Assembly (NCBI RefSeq): GCF_036669915.1
Contig: NC_089319.1
Coordinates: 6,279,078 to 6,343,077, forward strand
Direction of reading: 5' to 3'
Length of the DNA stretch: 64,000 bases
From: Pocillopora verrucosa
Taxonomy: Eukaryota; Cnidaria; Anthozoa; Scleractinia; Pocilloporidae
The position numbers were made by a program, and so were the translations under genes. Shown here piece by piece: positions 21,850 to 33,400 of this stretch; position 1 is the stretch's first letter; each line of letters begins with the position of its first letter. A model generated the notes under the pieces. The model saw only the letters and a list, made by a program, of their open reading frames with translations. It ran no database searches and had not been told where the DNA came from.

Positions 21850-23190
21850 ATGGCTGTTGCGGAAGAAAACTGGCAGACGGCATTATCAACTATCACTCGG
21901 AGAACTACGTTTATTTTCAACAACGAGTTATTAAGCGATGTGAGGTTTGTTGTTCCAGTTTCGACTGAACAAGGTGGAATTAACATGGCGATCCCGGCTC
22001 ACAAGTTTGTGCTCGCCATCAGTAGTCCTGTATTCTTCGCCATGTTCTATGGTCAAATGGCGGAGACTAAAGACTCTATTGAACTGCCTGACTGTGAGTA
22101 CGAGAGTCTGTTGGAATTGTTTCGTTTCATGTACAGCGACGAAGTGAATTTAAGCGGAAATAATGTGATGCAAGTATTATACTTGGCGAATAAATACATG
22201 GTGCCCTCACTAACTGAGAAATGTGCCAAATATCTTCGAGAAAATTTGACAGCATCCAATGTGTTATGTATTCTGCCGCAAGCTCAGAAATTTGAAGATA
22301 AAGATTTGGAAGATCGCTGCTGGAAAGTGATTGATAAACAGACAGAAGAAGCTGTGACGTCAGATGAATTTGTAACAGTTGAGCGATCTCTACTTGAATC
22401 TGTTGTAAAGAGAGAACTACTCAATGTGAAAGAAGTGAAATTATTCAAGGCTGTTGATCGATGGGCCACCAAGGGATGTGAACGAGAAGGGATCCTCCCT
22501 GATGGACTGGCGAAGAGACGAATTCTAGGCGAAGAGATCGTGAAAGCAATACGGTTTTCCATGATGTCGCAGGAGGAGTTCGCTACAGTTGTGACTGATT
22601 CTCACATCCTCAACATGCAAGAGGTTGAAGAACTGATGAAACAATTCCGTGAGGATACATCAGTATCATCTGAGTCATTCTTGAATGTTTCAAGAGCGCG
22701 TTGCCTTAAGTATGTCCATCGATGTAGTAGATTTACAACGATTGTACCTCAATCTTATGACTCCGGGTGGGGATATACACGCGGTATGTCTGATAGCCTT
22801 TCGTTCTTTGTTAGTAATCACATAAATTTACAAGGAGTTCAGCATTTTGGGACTGAAGGAGGAAAATACACAGTTTCTACTGAAGTCAAGGATGCCACAG
22901 ATGACTTATCTCTCGCAAATCAGTTTGGATTTTACTCAGCAGCGATGAATAACACTAATCAATTCTATGGATTTGACGTATTGTTTGACATACCAGTTTG
23001 TTTAGAGCCGAACAAGGTGTACAAGGTAAAATCATTTGTCACCGGCCCAAATTCGTGTTACGGGGACAAAGGGAAAATCTTTGTTGATTGCGAAGGAGTA
23101 AGATTCGAGTTCTGTGAGGGGGGTGATAATAACGGAACGTCTGTGAAACGGGGCCAGTTTCCTTCTTTGATTTTTACTAAGATAAGATGA
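21850..23190 (+). CDS. BTB-BACK-PHR protein (BTBD6-like), locus 7, intact
   Basis: A 446-residue intronless frame. I start at the ATG at 21850 (MAVAEENWQTALSTI); the GTG six bases upstream is in frame but not a normal start. BTB is at about 20-125, BACK at about 130-240 (ELLNVKEVKLFKAVDRWATK) and PHR at about 285-445 (SRFTTIVPQSYDSGWGYT, QGVQHFGTEGGKYTVSTEV, YGFDVLFDIPVCLE, GQFPSLIFTKIR). The PHR is the most diverged of the intact copies, with FFVSNHINL where others have FTVNKPI. That suggests a different substrate, which is inference. The role is otherwise as for the family: cullin-3 adaptor. It is the last + strand member; 700 bp of gene-free sequence separate it from the convergent gene. 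Confidence 0.93.
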   Translation: MAVAEENWQTALSTITRRTTFIFNNELLSDVRFVVPVSTEQGGINMAIPAHKFVLAISSPVFFAMFYGQMAETKDSIELPDCEYESLLELFRFMYSDEVNLSGNNVMQVLYLANKYMVPSLTEKCAKYLRENLTASNVLCILPQAQKFEDKDLEDRCWKVIDKQTEEAVTSDEFVTVERSLLESVVKRELLNVKEVKLFKAVDRWATKGCEREGILPDGLAKRRILGEEIVKAIRFSMMSQEEFATVVTDSHILNMQEVEELMKQFREDTSVSSESFLNVSRARCLKYVHRCSRFTTIVPQSYDSGWGYTRGMSDSLSFFVSNHINLQGVQHFGTEGGKYTVSTEVKDATDDLSLANQFGFYSAAMNNTNQFYGFDVLFDIPVCLEPNKVYKVKSFVTGPNSCYGDKGKIFVDCEGVRFEFCEGGDNNGTSVKRGQFPSLIFTKIR

Positions 23191-23906
23191 AACAAGCTAG
23201 ATTCTGCTATAAAAATCAATAGAAGAGTCACTTTTACGATATGATTGTAAATCCTTTCAATCTTAGGGAGATAAAATCGCTGATAAGTTTTACTTAAACA
23301 TAATTGCTGCCGATGAATAATAAAATTTATGGAATAATGCATTGACACAAGAGCGTCACCAAGTTTACCCCAATAAACAGAATTCATTTCGTTATTTTTT
23401 AACAGAAAAATTTATTAAATTCAATAATCCTTACGTGACACGAGGAGGCAACGACTTATAGGGATTCTGGTAATTGTGGTCAAATGAGAGAATAGTGCGA
23501 AAGCAGTTACGAAACCTTGAAACATTCACAACAAATGTAACTCACAAACAAGGCTATGATGATCTCACAATACTACCCTAACCCTAATGTTTGTTTCAAA
23601 TTGCAAGTCGAGTAGCAATCTATGTCTTGAGAAGTGTTTTTTTTCAACCACTCCCTTGGGTTTGTGTTTGTTGTCGCTCTGTTTGATGCTCAGTTTGAGC
23701 TACCGGCTGTTAAAAATCTGGGCTATCAATAAGACAACCACTGTGATACCAAACAAACAAACAAATAAACGAACTAACCAACCAATCAACCACTGAACAA
23801 ACAAACATCTCCACTGAAGGATAGTTTTGCCTTTACCACTCTTGTTGGTATATTGGCCACCAAATCACAGAAAATTTGCTTCAATCCTAACATTAAATGT
23901 TCATGT
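23191..23906. other. Convergent intergenic spacer
   Basis: This lies between BTB locus 7 (+) and the ten-exon gene (-). It holds AT-rich sequence with an ACAAACAAACAAATAAAC run near 23752-23775. No gene seen. Confidence 0.4.
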
Positions 23907-26900
23907 TCATGTAGACTGGAGCAGTTTTTTCTCTAAGTCAGACCAAATGTCCTTACCAGTTTCCAAACAGTTTATTAGCATTTCAACTTTTCGTGAATCC
24001 AAGCTTCCCTCCTAAAGTAAAAGAAAAGTACCTGACATAAGAATGACAAAGAAATTGTGTTGTGCTATAGCAGATAACTTTTTGTTTTAAAAATTATTGG
24101 GATTACAAGTCATTTTCTTATCTGCAGCCATAGTCAAAATTGAATTAGTGTGGCCCCCTTCCACTTTACAGTCACCTGATCAGACTTGGCCAGACTTCAA
24201 CTCAGTTTTTTCAGATGATGTAAAAAAACAAACAAACAAACAAAATTGTTGACCAGTCTCTGTAAGGTTACAACAAATGACCATGAAAATGCATCCTAAT
24301 TTTTTTCATTGGATCCTCAATTGACCATGCTTATAAAAACATATGATGTATGTACAAAATTAAAACAATATTCCAGTATATACTGAGCTCTTTGAATTAG
24401 GAAAATTCCGAGGGCTACCCTCATGTTTTTCTTTTCAAGATATGTTTGATGGATAGATTTTTGTTCTTATTATCTATGTTTATAGATACTCACAACTAAT
24501 CCCACAAGGAACACACCTGTCGAAGCCGATCCAAGTCATCACCAAAACTAGAGGTTGCCATCTCCATGTAGTAGTCACGGAAATATTTTGTTTTGTCTTT
24601 GCTCTGTAAAGGGAAAATTTTATATCTTACATTTCTCTCATTCAGATGACTCAGTTATGATTGATATTTTATCGCAAAACAAAGAAGAAAAAAATGAAAT
24701 TTAAAAATTACAAATAAAAACAAATGGTTACTATTCTTGCAGAAATGCTCCCTTTAGACTTTGAGTATGTTTTATGTAACAAATACAGGTAGATTCTATG
24801 TTTCTGTTTTGTGACATACACAGATGACTTAAAAATGTGGTAAGAACAAAAAAGTGGCACCCAAGGTGCAGTCGAGTGTCACTGAGGTACTTACCACATT
24901 TTAAAGTCATCTGTGATCTATTACTATTACTGTGCAAACTCACATGGAATCTGGATGTAATTGTTTTACATGATAACAAAACAAAATTTTAATGATGATG
25001 ACCTCATTTGTGTGTCTGCCTTTCAACAAATCATAGGAAAGACCCAATCAAAATATGTGTGCAATTCATCTTATCATTTAAAACTAAATAACAATTAAAT
25101 GGTTTTCTTCAGTAACCTCATTCATAGAAGGTTCCTTTTCTTCACTTTTTTCAGCATATTTGCTTGGAGTGTCCTCCTGTTTAAAAAAGCACAAGATTGG
25201 AAAAAAAAGCATTAAATAGATAGACCACTCACAAACAAGCCAAACTGGTGGAGAGAAAGACAGACCAGACGTTAATATAAAGACAAAGCAGACAGTTGGA
25301 CAGACAGATAAGGGCAGACACACAGAAAGAATAGAATGCTAGATAGACAAACTTGACTGCTGACAGAAAGACTACACTAGGAGACAGTCAGACTGACAGA
25401 CTAGACTGTCAGACTGAAAGACCACTCTTAGACTCTTCCATGCCTCTCTCACAGTTATGCCTTGTAATGCAATTATGAAAAACACTTTGTTTGATTCATT
25501 TTAGTTTACTCCTTGATTTTTTCTGTGTAAAATGCATGCAACAGTGTATACACAATTTAGTATTACTAAAAAAAAAACAAGAAAAAAAACAAGAAAGAAA
25601 ACAGAAACAGTCATATGCATGGACCTCAGAGTTGTCTTGACAATCATTTTCTTCTAATTTCTTGTCTAGTTGTTCCATTTCGTGGCAAATCTGTTGGTTA
25701 ACCTGCATAACCTGTCTCCAGAGGCCCAATTTAACATACTCATCTGGTGGGGCTAGGGATGGTTTTATTTTCACATCCTGTCCACAAAAAATAAAAATAT
25801 GATATTAAGTAAATGAAAAATTGTCGAGTACTATGTATATTTAAAAAGTCACTCATTGTATCTGATTAGCGCACTCTAGCTGTGAATCACTAACCACTTA
25901 ATAGATGAAGAAGTGTTTATTAATTCAATGTGAGCCTAACTGGGGTCAAAGTATTGGAGAATTTTGCTTCAGAAACTATGATATTTATCACCACTTCACT
26001 TCTCATCATCACCATGAAAGGGTACCCCCTCCTTTTAGGAAACTATGATACTGACCAAGTTTTATAATTCCAAAGAGTAACCAAACCAACTGAAATTGTC
26101 TTTCACCCTCTACACCCTGACATCAGTATGCATTCTCCACATTTTTCTCTACTGTTTACTTAGGAATTTGTTCAAAAATCAAGAGCTGCTTTAGTTGGTA
26201 ACTATTTCCTGTTCTCAAAGCCTTCGTGTTGGATTAAGGGGAGATTTTGTAAGGAGAAATTAGATGCTGGTCACTGTTAGGGGTTAAAGGGTTGAATGTG
26301 CCAAAACATTGACTGTAGAATATCAGTTTTGTCATACATGATCTACATGATATTTTAAAATACAGAAATTGAAATTAAATCATTAACTGAACCTTGAGGA
26401 AGACATCCATAGTAATATCCTTCATGAAACTTCTCCCTGTGAGTAATACAGAATGACACCAAAATTAGACTCTGCTGTCTAGCTCTTGAGCAATGTTGTA
26501 CTACTTTTTTTTTGTTAATTTCATTGGTACCAGCTACTTGTCAATTGTACATTAGACCATAGGAAAGATCATAGTCCTAATTTACCACACTTGCTTGGAC
26601 TAATATTTCAGTTTTAGAAGTCTTAAGCCTTTAACTCCCAAGATCTGACTGTTATTGTCTTCTCTAACTGATACACATTTCCTTAAAAATTGGTTATGAG
26701 AATTTGGTGTTCAATCAACTGAAGGTAATATCTTGTACCTGATAAGTTTGAGTAATGTCACTACCTTTTTGCTGGATAATGTATGAATACTGTAGGGAGA
26801 AGTTACATGTTTATCACTTCTGGGAGTTAAAGGGTTTATTCAGTCTCTCACTTGCATTATGGACTGTATGTATCTTAGAATCTGTATCTTATAAACAACT

Positions 26901-29549
26901 GTTCAATTTACATTTAGAAAGAGATAATAGGGGGATGTGTAGGTACAGGCACATGATGTTGCTTATAATTTGTACTGTAGACCTATTGTATCCAGGTTTC
27001 AACTAAGATCAAAAGAGAGAACTCACAACACAGTAACAAATTGTAATACCTTTTTCTCAAAATAAATCAACAGTAAAGGCAAATAAGTCTGATTCTGCTT
27101 GCTCTCTTGAAAGTCTTTTAACCAACCCTTTCTATCCACACAGGCACAGTACAGTTGAATACAGAGATAACTCCCATGATCCAACAGTCTAATTCATTAT
27201 TGATAGTTGTGTATAGTTGCTGTTAGGTTACATGCAAAGTACCTTCATGAAGCTTTTTGAATAAAAATGAAATTTTTTTGATCAATCCTGAGAGTTTAAA
27301 GGATTCCTCTGATATTTTTTTTGCGTATCTGCTGACAAAAAAGAAACAGGAAAAGAATAAAAGATTGCAAGTTAATGGAAACAAGATTAGATATTTCTAA
27401 CATACTAAGTGTAAATAACACTTGGACATATTCTTCCCTAAATAATAAAATTCCTCTCTGATTAATCTGAGAAAGTAAATGAACAGGCTATCAATCCCAA
27501 GAAAATACCCAAAGTATACCTCTGTTGCATTTCAAAAGGCAGTGCCTTGATTTCATCTAAGGGGTTCCACTCTACAATTGTTAAAAATTAAATATAACAT
27601 TAATAACTAATAAAGGTACAGAAGCATCTCACAATCACTATACTCCAAGGTTCTTTCTAGGGTTAGTGAATGGCAAAATGTTGGACTTGTGAGGTGCTAA
27701 AAATCCCTACTTGATGATTCTAGACAGATACTAATGGATTTCATTAAATAAATATAACTCATCAGTGACTTTGCTTTACTAAAATGCATGGTAATATTAT
27801 ATGTATGAAAAGAAATTCTGTGTCAGAGTTCCACATTACTATCTTACTAATTCACTTTTGCGATATAACAGCTTCTTAATCAAAACCATTTCATATATTA
27901 ATGATCAGAGTGGTAAAATCAAGCTAGGACTCTTGCTACTTGTTCACTAGAAACCCTTTCCTATTAGACCAAATCCCAAACCAAGAGGAAAGTGAGGCTT
28001 TCGGATGACCAAAACAACATGTGCCATAAATGAAATCTTGACACTCATTTCAAAGTTTGACAAGATTTTAAGATCACACCCAAATTTTGTGACACAAAAG
28101 ATTTCTTAACCCTTTAACTCCTATGAGTTACCAAGAGAGAATTTCTCCTTACAATATGAAAAGAGAATAAAGAACAACAATAAGGGGGTTATTAGTTGAT
28201 CCAATCCAAATTCTCCAAACGAACATCACAAGAATTATATGGCAGTCAGTAAGGAGAATTACCAATGAGATCTTGGGAGTTAAAGGTGTAAGGTACCGTG
28301 GGCCACCCCTTTTACCATTAGAGTCTCTTATTTGCTTCATTTGTTCTTATCTTTTTGAACACTGAGTGGGATGTGGCACATGATATACCTTCTTTTAGTG
28401 TCTCCAATACACCACCTTTTGATTCAATTTTTCTGAAAAAATAAGATAAATAAAAAGCACAGTAATAAATGTTGTACTTGGCCCAAAGTACTTACTGAGT
28501 CTGATGGTCAAACAAATTAAAAAATGGTTAAAAATCCCTGTTGGACGGGAATTTTTATCCTCAGAACTATCTGATTGTTGTTGGTTTAACCCTTTTACTC
28601 CCAATAGTGACCAAGACAGAATTTCTCCTTAAAACATCAAAACAATCTCAAGTGAACAAGTAATGGGAATATAGAAAAATATCAATTGGTGGATTATCAT
28701 TTGATTCAATACCAAATTCTCCAAACTAAAACTATAAGCAGTGTTTGGCAGATAGTAGGGAGAATTACTAAAGAGATCATGGGAGTGAAAGGGTTAAGGG
28801 GAACCTAGTCTGGCATTTTATTTTTTCAGTTCAATCCTTCACAAGTCAAATTATGTTATGTATCCCAAATCTTTGTAAATGAACCATGAATTATACTTGA
28901 ATCAAGAATCACAGAGCTGCTGATTAAATAGACCATCATCATGTTTTTATTCTTCGCCATAATCTTGTTCTGTACTGTAACATAACATTAACAGGTTGTG
29001 TGACAAGAACTGAAAGGTTACCTACTTAAGCCTGAGATTATATCCAGATTGGAACAAGAAGGCAGGAGCGGTCCTTTAACCACAAAGCTTAGTTAAGTAC
29101 CTCGCAATGTTCTCCTCACTCTCTTGGCTAGTTTCTGTCATTTATCATTAGGTTTTATTCAATGACCTAAATGAGGTGTCGCATGTATTTACCTTTTCTT
29201 TGCGTTATAGAGACCGCCGATTCCGAAGCAAGTGCAAATGCTTTGAATGGCCGATAAAACGTCCAGTGGAACATGTTTATAAGAATCACCTGGTTGGAAA
29301 AATTGCAATCAAAACAACACAGTAAACCAATCTTATATTTCAGTATACTTCCGATCAAATGTGATGAGATGTCAAAAAAAATAAAGAAACGAAACTTGCG
29401 ATGTTGTGAATGGACTTTAATAAAAAGTCTTGTGCGATCGTACCGAGAAAGTCTTCCTCGTCCCGTTTGGAGTCTATTTCTTCTTGTTTCCTCTTTTTCT
29501 GTTTATTTTCCTTTCTATTCTCGCGCTGCAAATCCTTCGTTCGCTCCAT
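23907..29549 (-). CDS. RSA3-like protein (ribosome-assembly protein 3 domain), ten exons
   Basis: I assembled ten exons from phase-compatible GT-AG borders: 29444-29549, 29193-29289, 28389-28432, 27520-27571, 27243-27331, 26393-26436, 25625-25777, 25117-25176, 24517-24603, 23907-24011. They give one continuous frame of 278 residues. The start is very basic (ENRKENKQKKRKQEE), fitting a nuclear or nucleolar protein. The middle holds ALPFEMQQRYAKKISEESF and a helical stretch with QICHEMEQLDKKLEEND. The C-terminus, FRDYYMEMATSSFGDDLD then LRQEGSLDSRKVEMLINCLE, matches what I recall of the RSA3 family, a factor in 60S ribosome assembly. The exon 7 donor (GAG|GTCCAT) is weak, and exon 5 may start three bases later. 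The gene structure is well supported; the function is moderate confidence. Confidence 0.72.
25255..25430. repeat. Degenerate GACA/AGAC simple repeat
   Basis: Loose repetition of AGACAGAC and GACAGACTAG words inside an intron of the - strand gene. No fixed period. Confidence 0.5.
26099..26296. repeat. MITE-like repeat (CCTTTAACTCCCA family), diverged copy
   Basis: The left end is weak (TTTCACCCTCTACACCCTGA) and the right end clear (GGTTAAAGGGTTGAA), with GTAAGGAGAAATTAGATGCTGG inside. The length is as for the other copies. Intronic. Confidence 0.45.
26626..26836. repeat. MITE-like repeat (CCTTTAACTCCCA family)
   Basis: Ends AGCCTTTAACTCCCAAGATC and CTTCTGGGAGTTAAAGGGTT are inverted matches over about 15 bp. 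It lies in an intron of the - strand gene. An open frame across it is composition, not a gene. Confidence 0.65.
28107..28290. repeat. MITE-like repeat (CCTTTAACTCCCA family)
   Basis: Ends TAACCCTTTAACTCCTATGA and GATCTTGGGAGTTAAAGGTG. The body shares AGAGAATTTCTCCTTACAAT with the other copies. Intronic. Confidence 0.7.
28587..28797. repeat. MITE-like repeat (CCTTTAACTCCCA family)
   Basis: Ends TAACCCTTTTACTCCCAATA and ATCATGGGAGTGAAAGGGTT. It lies 300 bp from the copy at 28107, in the same orientation, inside an intron. Confidence 0.7.
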
Positions 29550-30481
29550 CTTTTAGTGGAACAAAAGGACACGTGTGTATCGCAATGTGGCGCGTGCGTG
29601 AGAAATTTAAACCGCTGGTGAATAATTACCCATTAGGGAAGGGAGGATAACGCAAAAAAAAAACTTTCCACACTACAAAATAACTTATAAATCAGCTTTG
29701 GAAAAAAAAATGATACTAAACCTCATATTTCATCATATTAAATCTTAAAATTGACTTAAATTAGTTCATTTACATCCTTTCCATGAGTGTTTTGAGTTAA
29801 AATTTTAAACCAACTTACCCTACTCTACTTAGTGGAAAATTGATCACATGAAGAAAGAATATTCGTGACAGATTGAAGGGAGAATTATGCCACCTGTTAT
29901 TTCTTGGTGGACCACAATATTTCATTGAAAAGAAAGCGCGGTAAAATTTCAAAACCGTTATGACCTCTGTGGACAATGATTTGCACTGAAAGAGAGAAAT
30001 CTGCATCGCTAAGACGGTTTTTTGTTGAACAATACGTCTGTGCGTGAGTCGAGTTTCGAATTTCCTGTCACTATAGAATTTCCAATGGGTGGAAAGAATT
30101 CAAACATCTGCCATGGATTTATGTGATATAAGGTGAAGAATAAGACGCTAAAGATCACATATCTGTCTATCAGGTTTTAATTAACGAGCTGAAAGACATT
30201 TTGCGTCGCTGGTAGGAAAGTCGGATCTGTGTTGATTTTCGTGTGTTACGCGTTGAAATTATCAACCTCGCCATCTGGTGTTTTTTCTTGATCTTTGACT
30301 TCGAAAAGTTTTGATGATATTAATTGACTTTTTTTTAACAAGAATTAGTGCTAACAGTATTGCAATGTGCTCTGTAATGGATTTGGCGGGCCTCAATCCA
30401 TTTCTTAGAAATTCAGCCTAATGCAAGCCAGCAATTGCGATGGATATTCCAAGCTCAAGTTTAAAGTTTAATTGAAAGAAA
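29550..30481. promoter_or_regulatory. Head-to-head intergenic region, likely shared promoter
   Basis: This 932-bp gap separates the start codons of the - strand RSA3-like gene and the + strand Fringe gene, so it must hold both promoters and 5' leaders. The composition is AT-rich, with no CpG-island-like block and no TATA box I would commit to. Confidence 0.5.
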
Positions 30482-33400
30482 ATGTTCCCTCCACGAAGAA
30501 GATGCAGAAAACTGCTGGTCTGGATTGCTCTCGCTGTCGTTGCACAAATAATGTTTACCTTATTCCTGCACGGAGAGTTTAATTTCGCGCCAATCGAGCG
30601 CACGAGGACGACAAAGAGAATTACAAGGAGACAGTCACGTCTACGACTTCAGAGTCAAGGTGGCGATCGTTTGGAAGAAGATCATAAGTTTATCGCTCGT
30701 TCAAAGCTAGAACATGCTCGTGGTAAAGACGAGGGTACAGAATATGTCGAAAGTTTGGTAGTTAATGAAATTAAATCAACAGATTTTCCGCGAATGTCTG
30801 GAAGGAATCTAAAGAACCCTTTGCGTGTCAACAGACGAAATCAATCCATTAACCTTTCAACAGCGATAAGCGGCCTTCAAGTAGTCAAAGAAAGAGAAAT
30901 ATTTGTTGATCAGTCTGCCAGAAAGAAGACTTATTTTGATCACGACTTGAGAGCAGAAGATCCGAGACGATTGCACAACCTCACAGTGCTGGAAGATGTA
31001 TTTATTTCAGTCAAGACAACTGGTGATTACCACGAAGCGCGCGTCACACTCTTGATTGACACATGGTTTCAGAATGCTAAAAAACAGGTGAGATTAGATT
31101 GAAAGAGGGTACTAAATGCATTACATAACTTTTCCTTCCACGCGAGCCAAATGATGTTACTGTTAACAATTTAATTTTATTTTCTACATCTGTTAACCCG
31201 CCCTGATTGGTACCTGCGATAAAATTTTTTTGGCCTTTTCCATTTGAAAATGCTTTCCACAGTCGAATCATCAAATACCCAGTAGATTTTCAAGTGTAAA
31301 TATTATTCCTTTGAAGAGATACGTTTTTTGTTTTAATAGGTGTGACCTCTGACAAAAACTGCCCTTATTCAGAATTCATAAACATATCTTCTATTCAGCA
31401 CACGAAATACAATCTTTAGTAACTCAAAACCGATTTCATCTCGGTCGTCATGCAAAAATGAAGGTCACCGTGCCAATTTTAATTGGATTTTTTAAAATAA
31501 GTCACACGTCTATGATAAGTAAAAAAAAAACAATTTTAGACAGCTTTCATCATTCATTAGAATCGATTATTTTATATTTCCTAAATGAGGCGTTAAACCA
31601 TGTTTTTAAAGGGACTCATCCATGCCAGCTTCAAACGTCTTGCATTCTCAGACAGGCTGTCCGAGTAATCTTAGAAGCTAGAAGTATTTTGTAGGGAGTA
31701 GTGGGCTACTTATGCAGAATTTCACTTAGACGCCAATTAAAGAATATTTTCTCCGGTGTCACCTTTTCTCAAACTCATTAAATGCATTTGACTGGCATTC
31801 TATTTGGGGTGATAATTACAAGATTGTTTAATTATTGATAAAGATCAATCAGACAAGCCATCCTCTGCAATTAAGTAAATGGAAAATGAAAATGTTTTTG
31901 AAAAGAATATCTGTTTTCAATTAGAATAGCACTTGACATATCTCAAAGAAAACCAAACATGCCAAATAAATGGGGAAGGAAATTTCAAAATAAATGCAGT
32001 TTTTTTTCACATGCTTCATGGATCATTCCTTAAGTTAAAGATTTTGAATTAAAAAGAATTAATTCAAGATCTACTCCAATTATAATGGATATTTGCAATG
32101 TGCCTAAATCTTCTTGTTGGTAAATTTTTATATCATATAATCTAATCTGAAAGGAATAATGCCAAGTAAAAATAGTGGATTTCTAATAAGGATGTAAACA
32201 ATGATTTTCTGAAAATTTGCGAGGACCTAAATGATATTCTCTCCCAGTTTACACATATAAACATCTTCATCTTTTGTAAGAGGGAATTTCCATACTAAAT
32301 TATCACGTGTGCTGCATGTTGTAAATTTTAGTTTGTTGCTCCTTTTTGATCACAAAAAGTTTAATTGCATCTGTTGAAATTGATAGGTAGTGTTGTGGTT
32401 GCTTGGAAACCACACAGGTTTAAAAAGAATTTTCCAAATTAATGCAACCAACCAAAGAATATACATGTTCTACAGAAGAATACTTTAGATAGAATATTGA
32501 CAACTGAACAAGTGTGTATAGTTTTAACCCCAATGAGCAGATTTCTACAACTGTTACAGAGGGATTGACTAAAACATCACAGGCTTGGTGATTTAACCCA
32601 AATGATCAAAATTAAATCTGCTTTTTTATGGTACAATTGCAAATAGGTCTTATAAAACATTAAGATTAATTTAGGTTAGAAAAGAATATATGACACAGAC
32701 AGGTAAATGACATTTTTGGAAGTTCATGCTGATCTATTTCAAGGAGATTTTAAGCATGGCCTTAGTTTGCTTTCTTTCGTTTTTTTATCAGTTCAGACTA
32801 TTACGATGTATTTCAATTTGAAAATGAGTCAAAGTTTTAGGAACCTAGTCTAAGACTGGGTGAAGGTCTTTAGAATTTGCCATTGGCTAGGCCTTTCCTT
32901 TATGTTAGTGTGAAAGGGTGTACTTTTTAGAATCACTCTTTTGTCTTGAAGGTGGGTTTGGATTTTAACTGTAAGGGTGTGAAACTGTGTGAGGTTTTCT
33001 TATAGTCAATAGGTTTTTCAATGTAAGTTGTTAAGGGTGCATAAATCACAATTGCTAATATGAATTTTTTTCCACTTTAGACCTTCATCATACATTCTGT
33101 AAACAGTTCTTTTAATTTTGTTGTCTTTGCTATTTTACAGGTTCATTTTTTTACTGATCGTGAGGACAACGAATTAAATGAACGTCTAGGTAAGAGGAAT
33201 GGATAAACTCAAAGTAACTGACACGCTTTCGTTTTGAGGATTGTAAACTTTTTCAAAAATTTTTACTTGTTAGAGAAGACTTCTGACAGTAGCAGAGCAC
33301 TCAGTTCATGGAAAAAAAAACTCAGAGTAACAGAAATGCTTTCGTTTTAAAGATTTTTAACATTTTTCTTGTTGGAGGAGACTTCTGCCAGTAGCAGAGT

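Noticed and set aside
29273-29650. 125-codon + strand frame at the RSA3-like gene start
   Set aside because: It is antisense to exon 1, which splices cleanly into exon 2 on the - strand.
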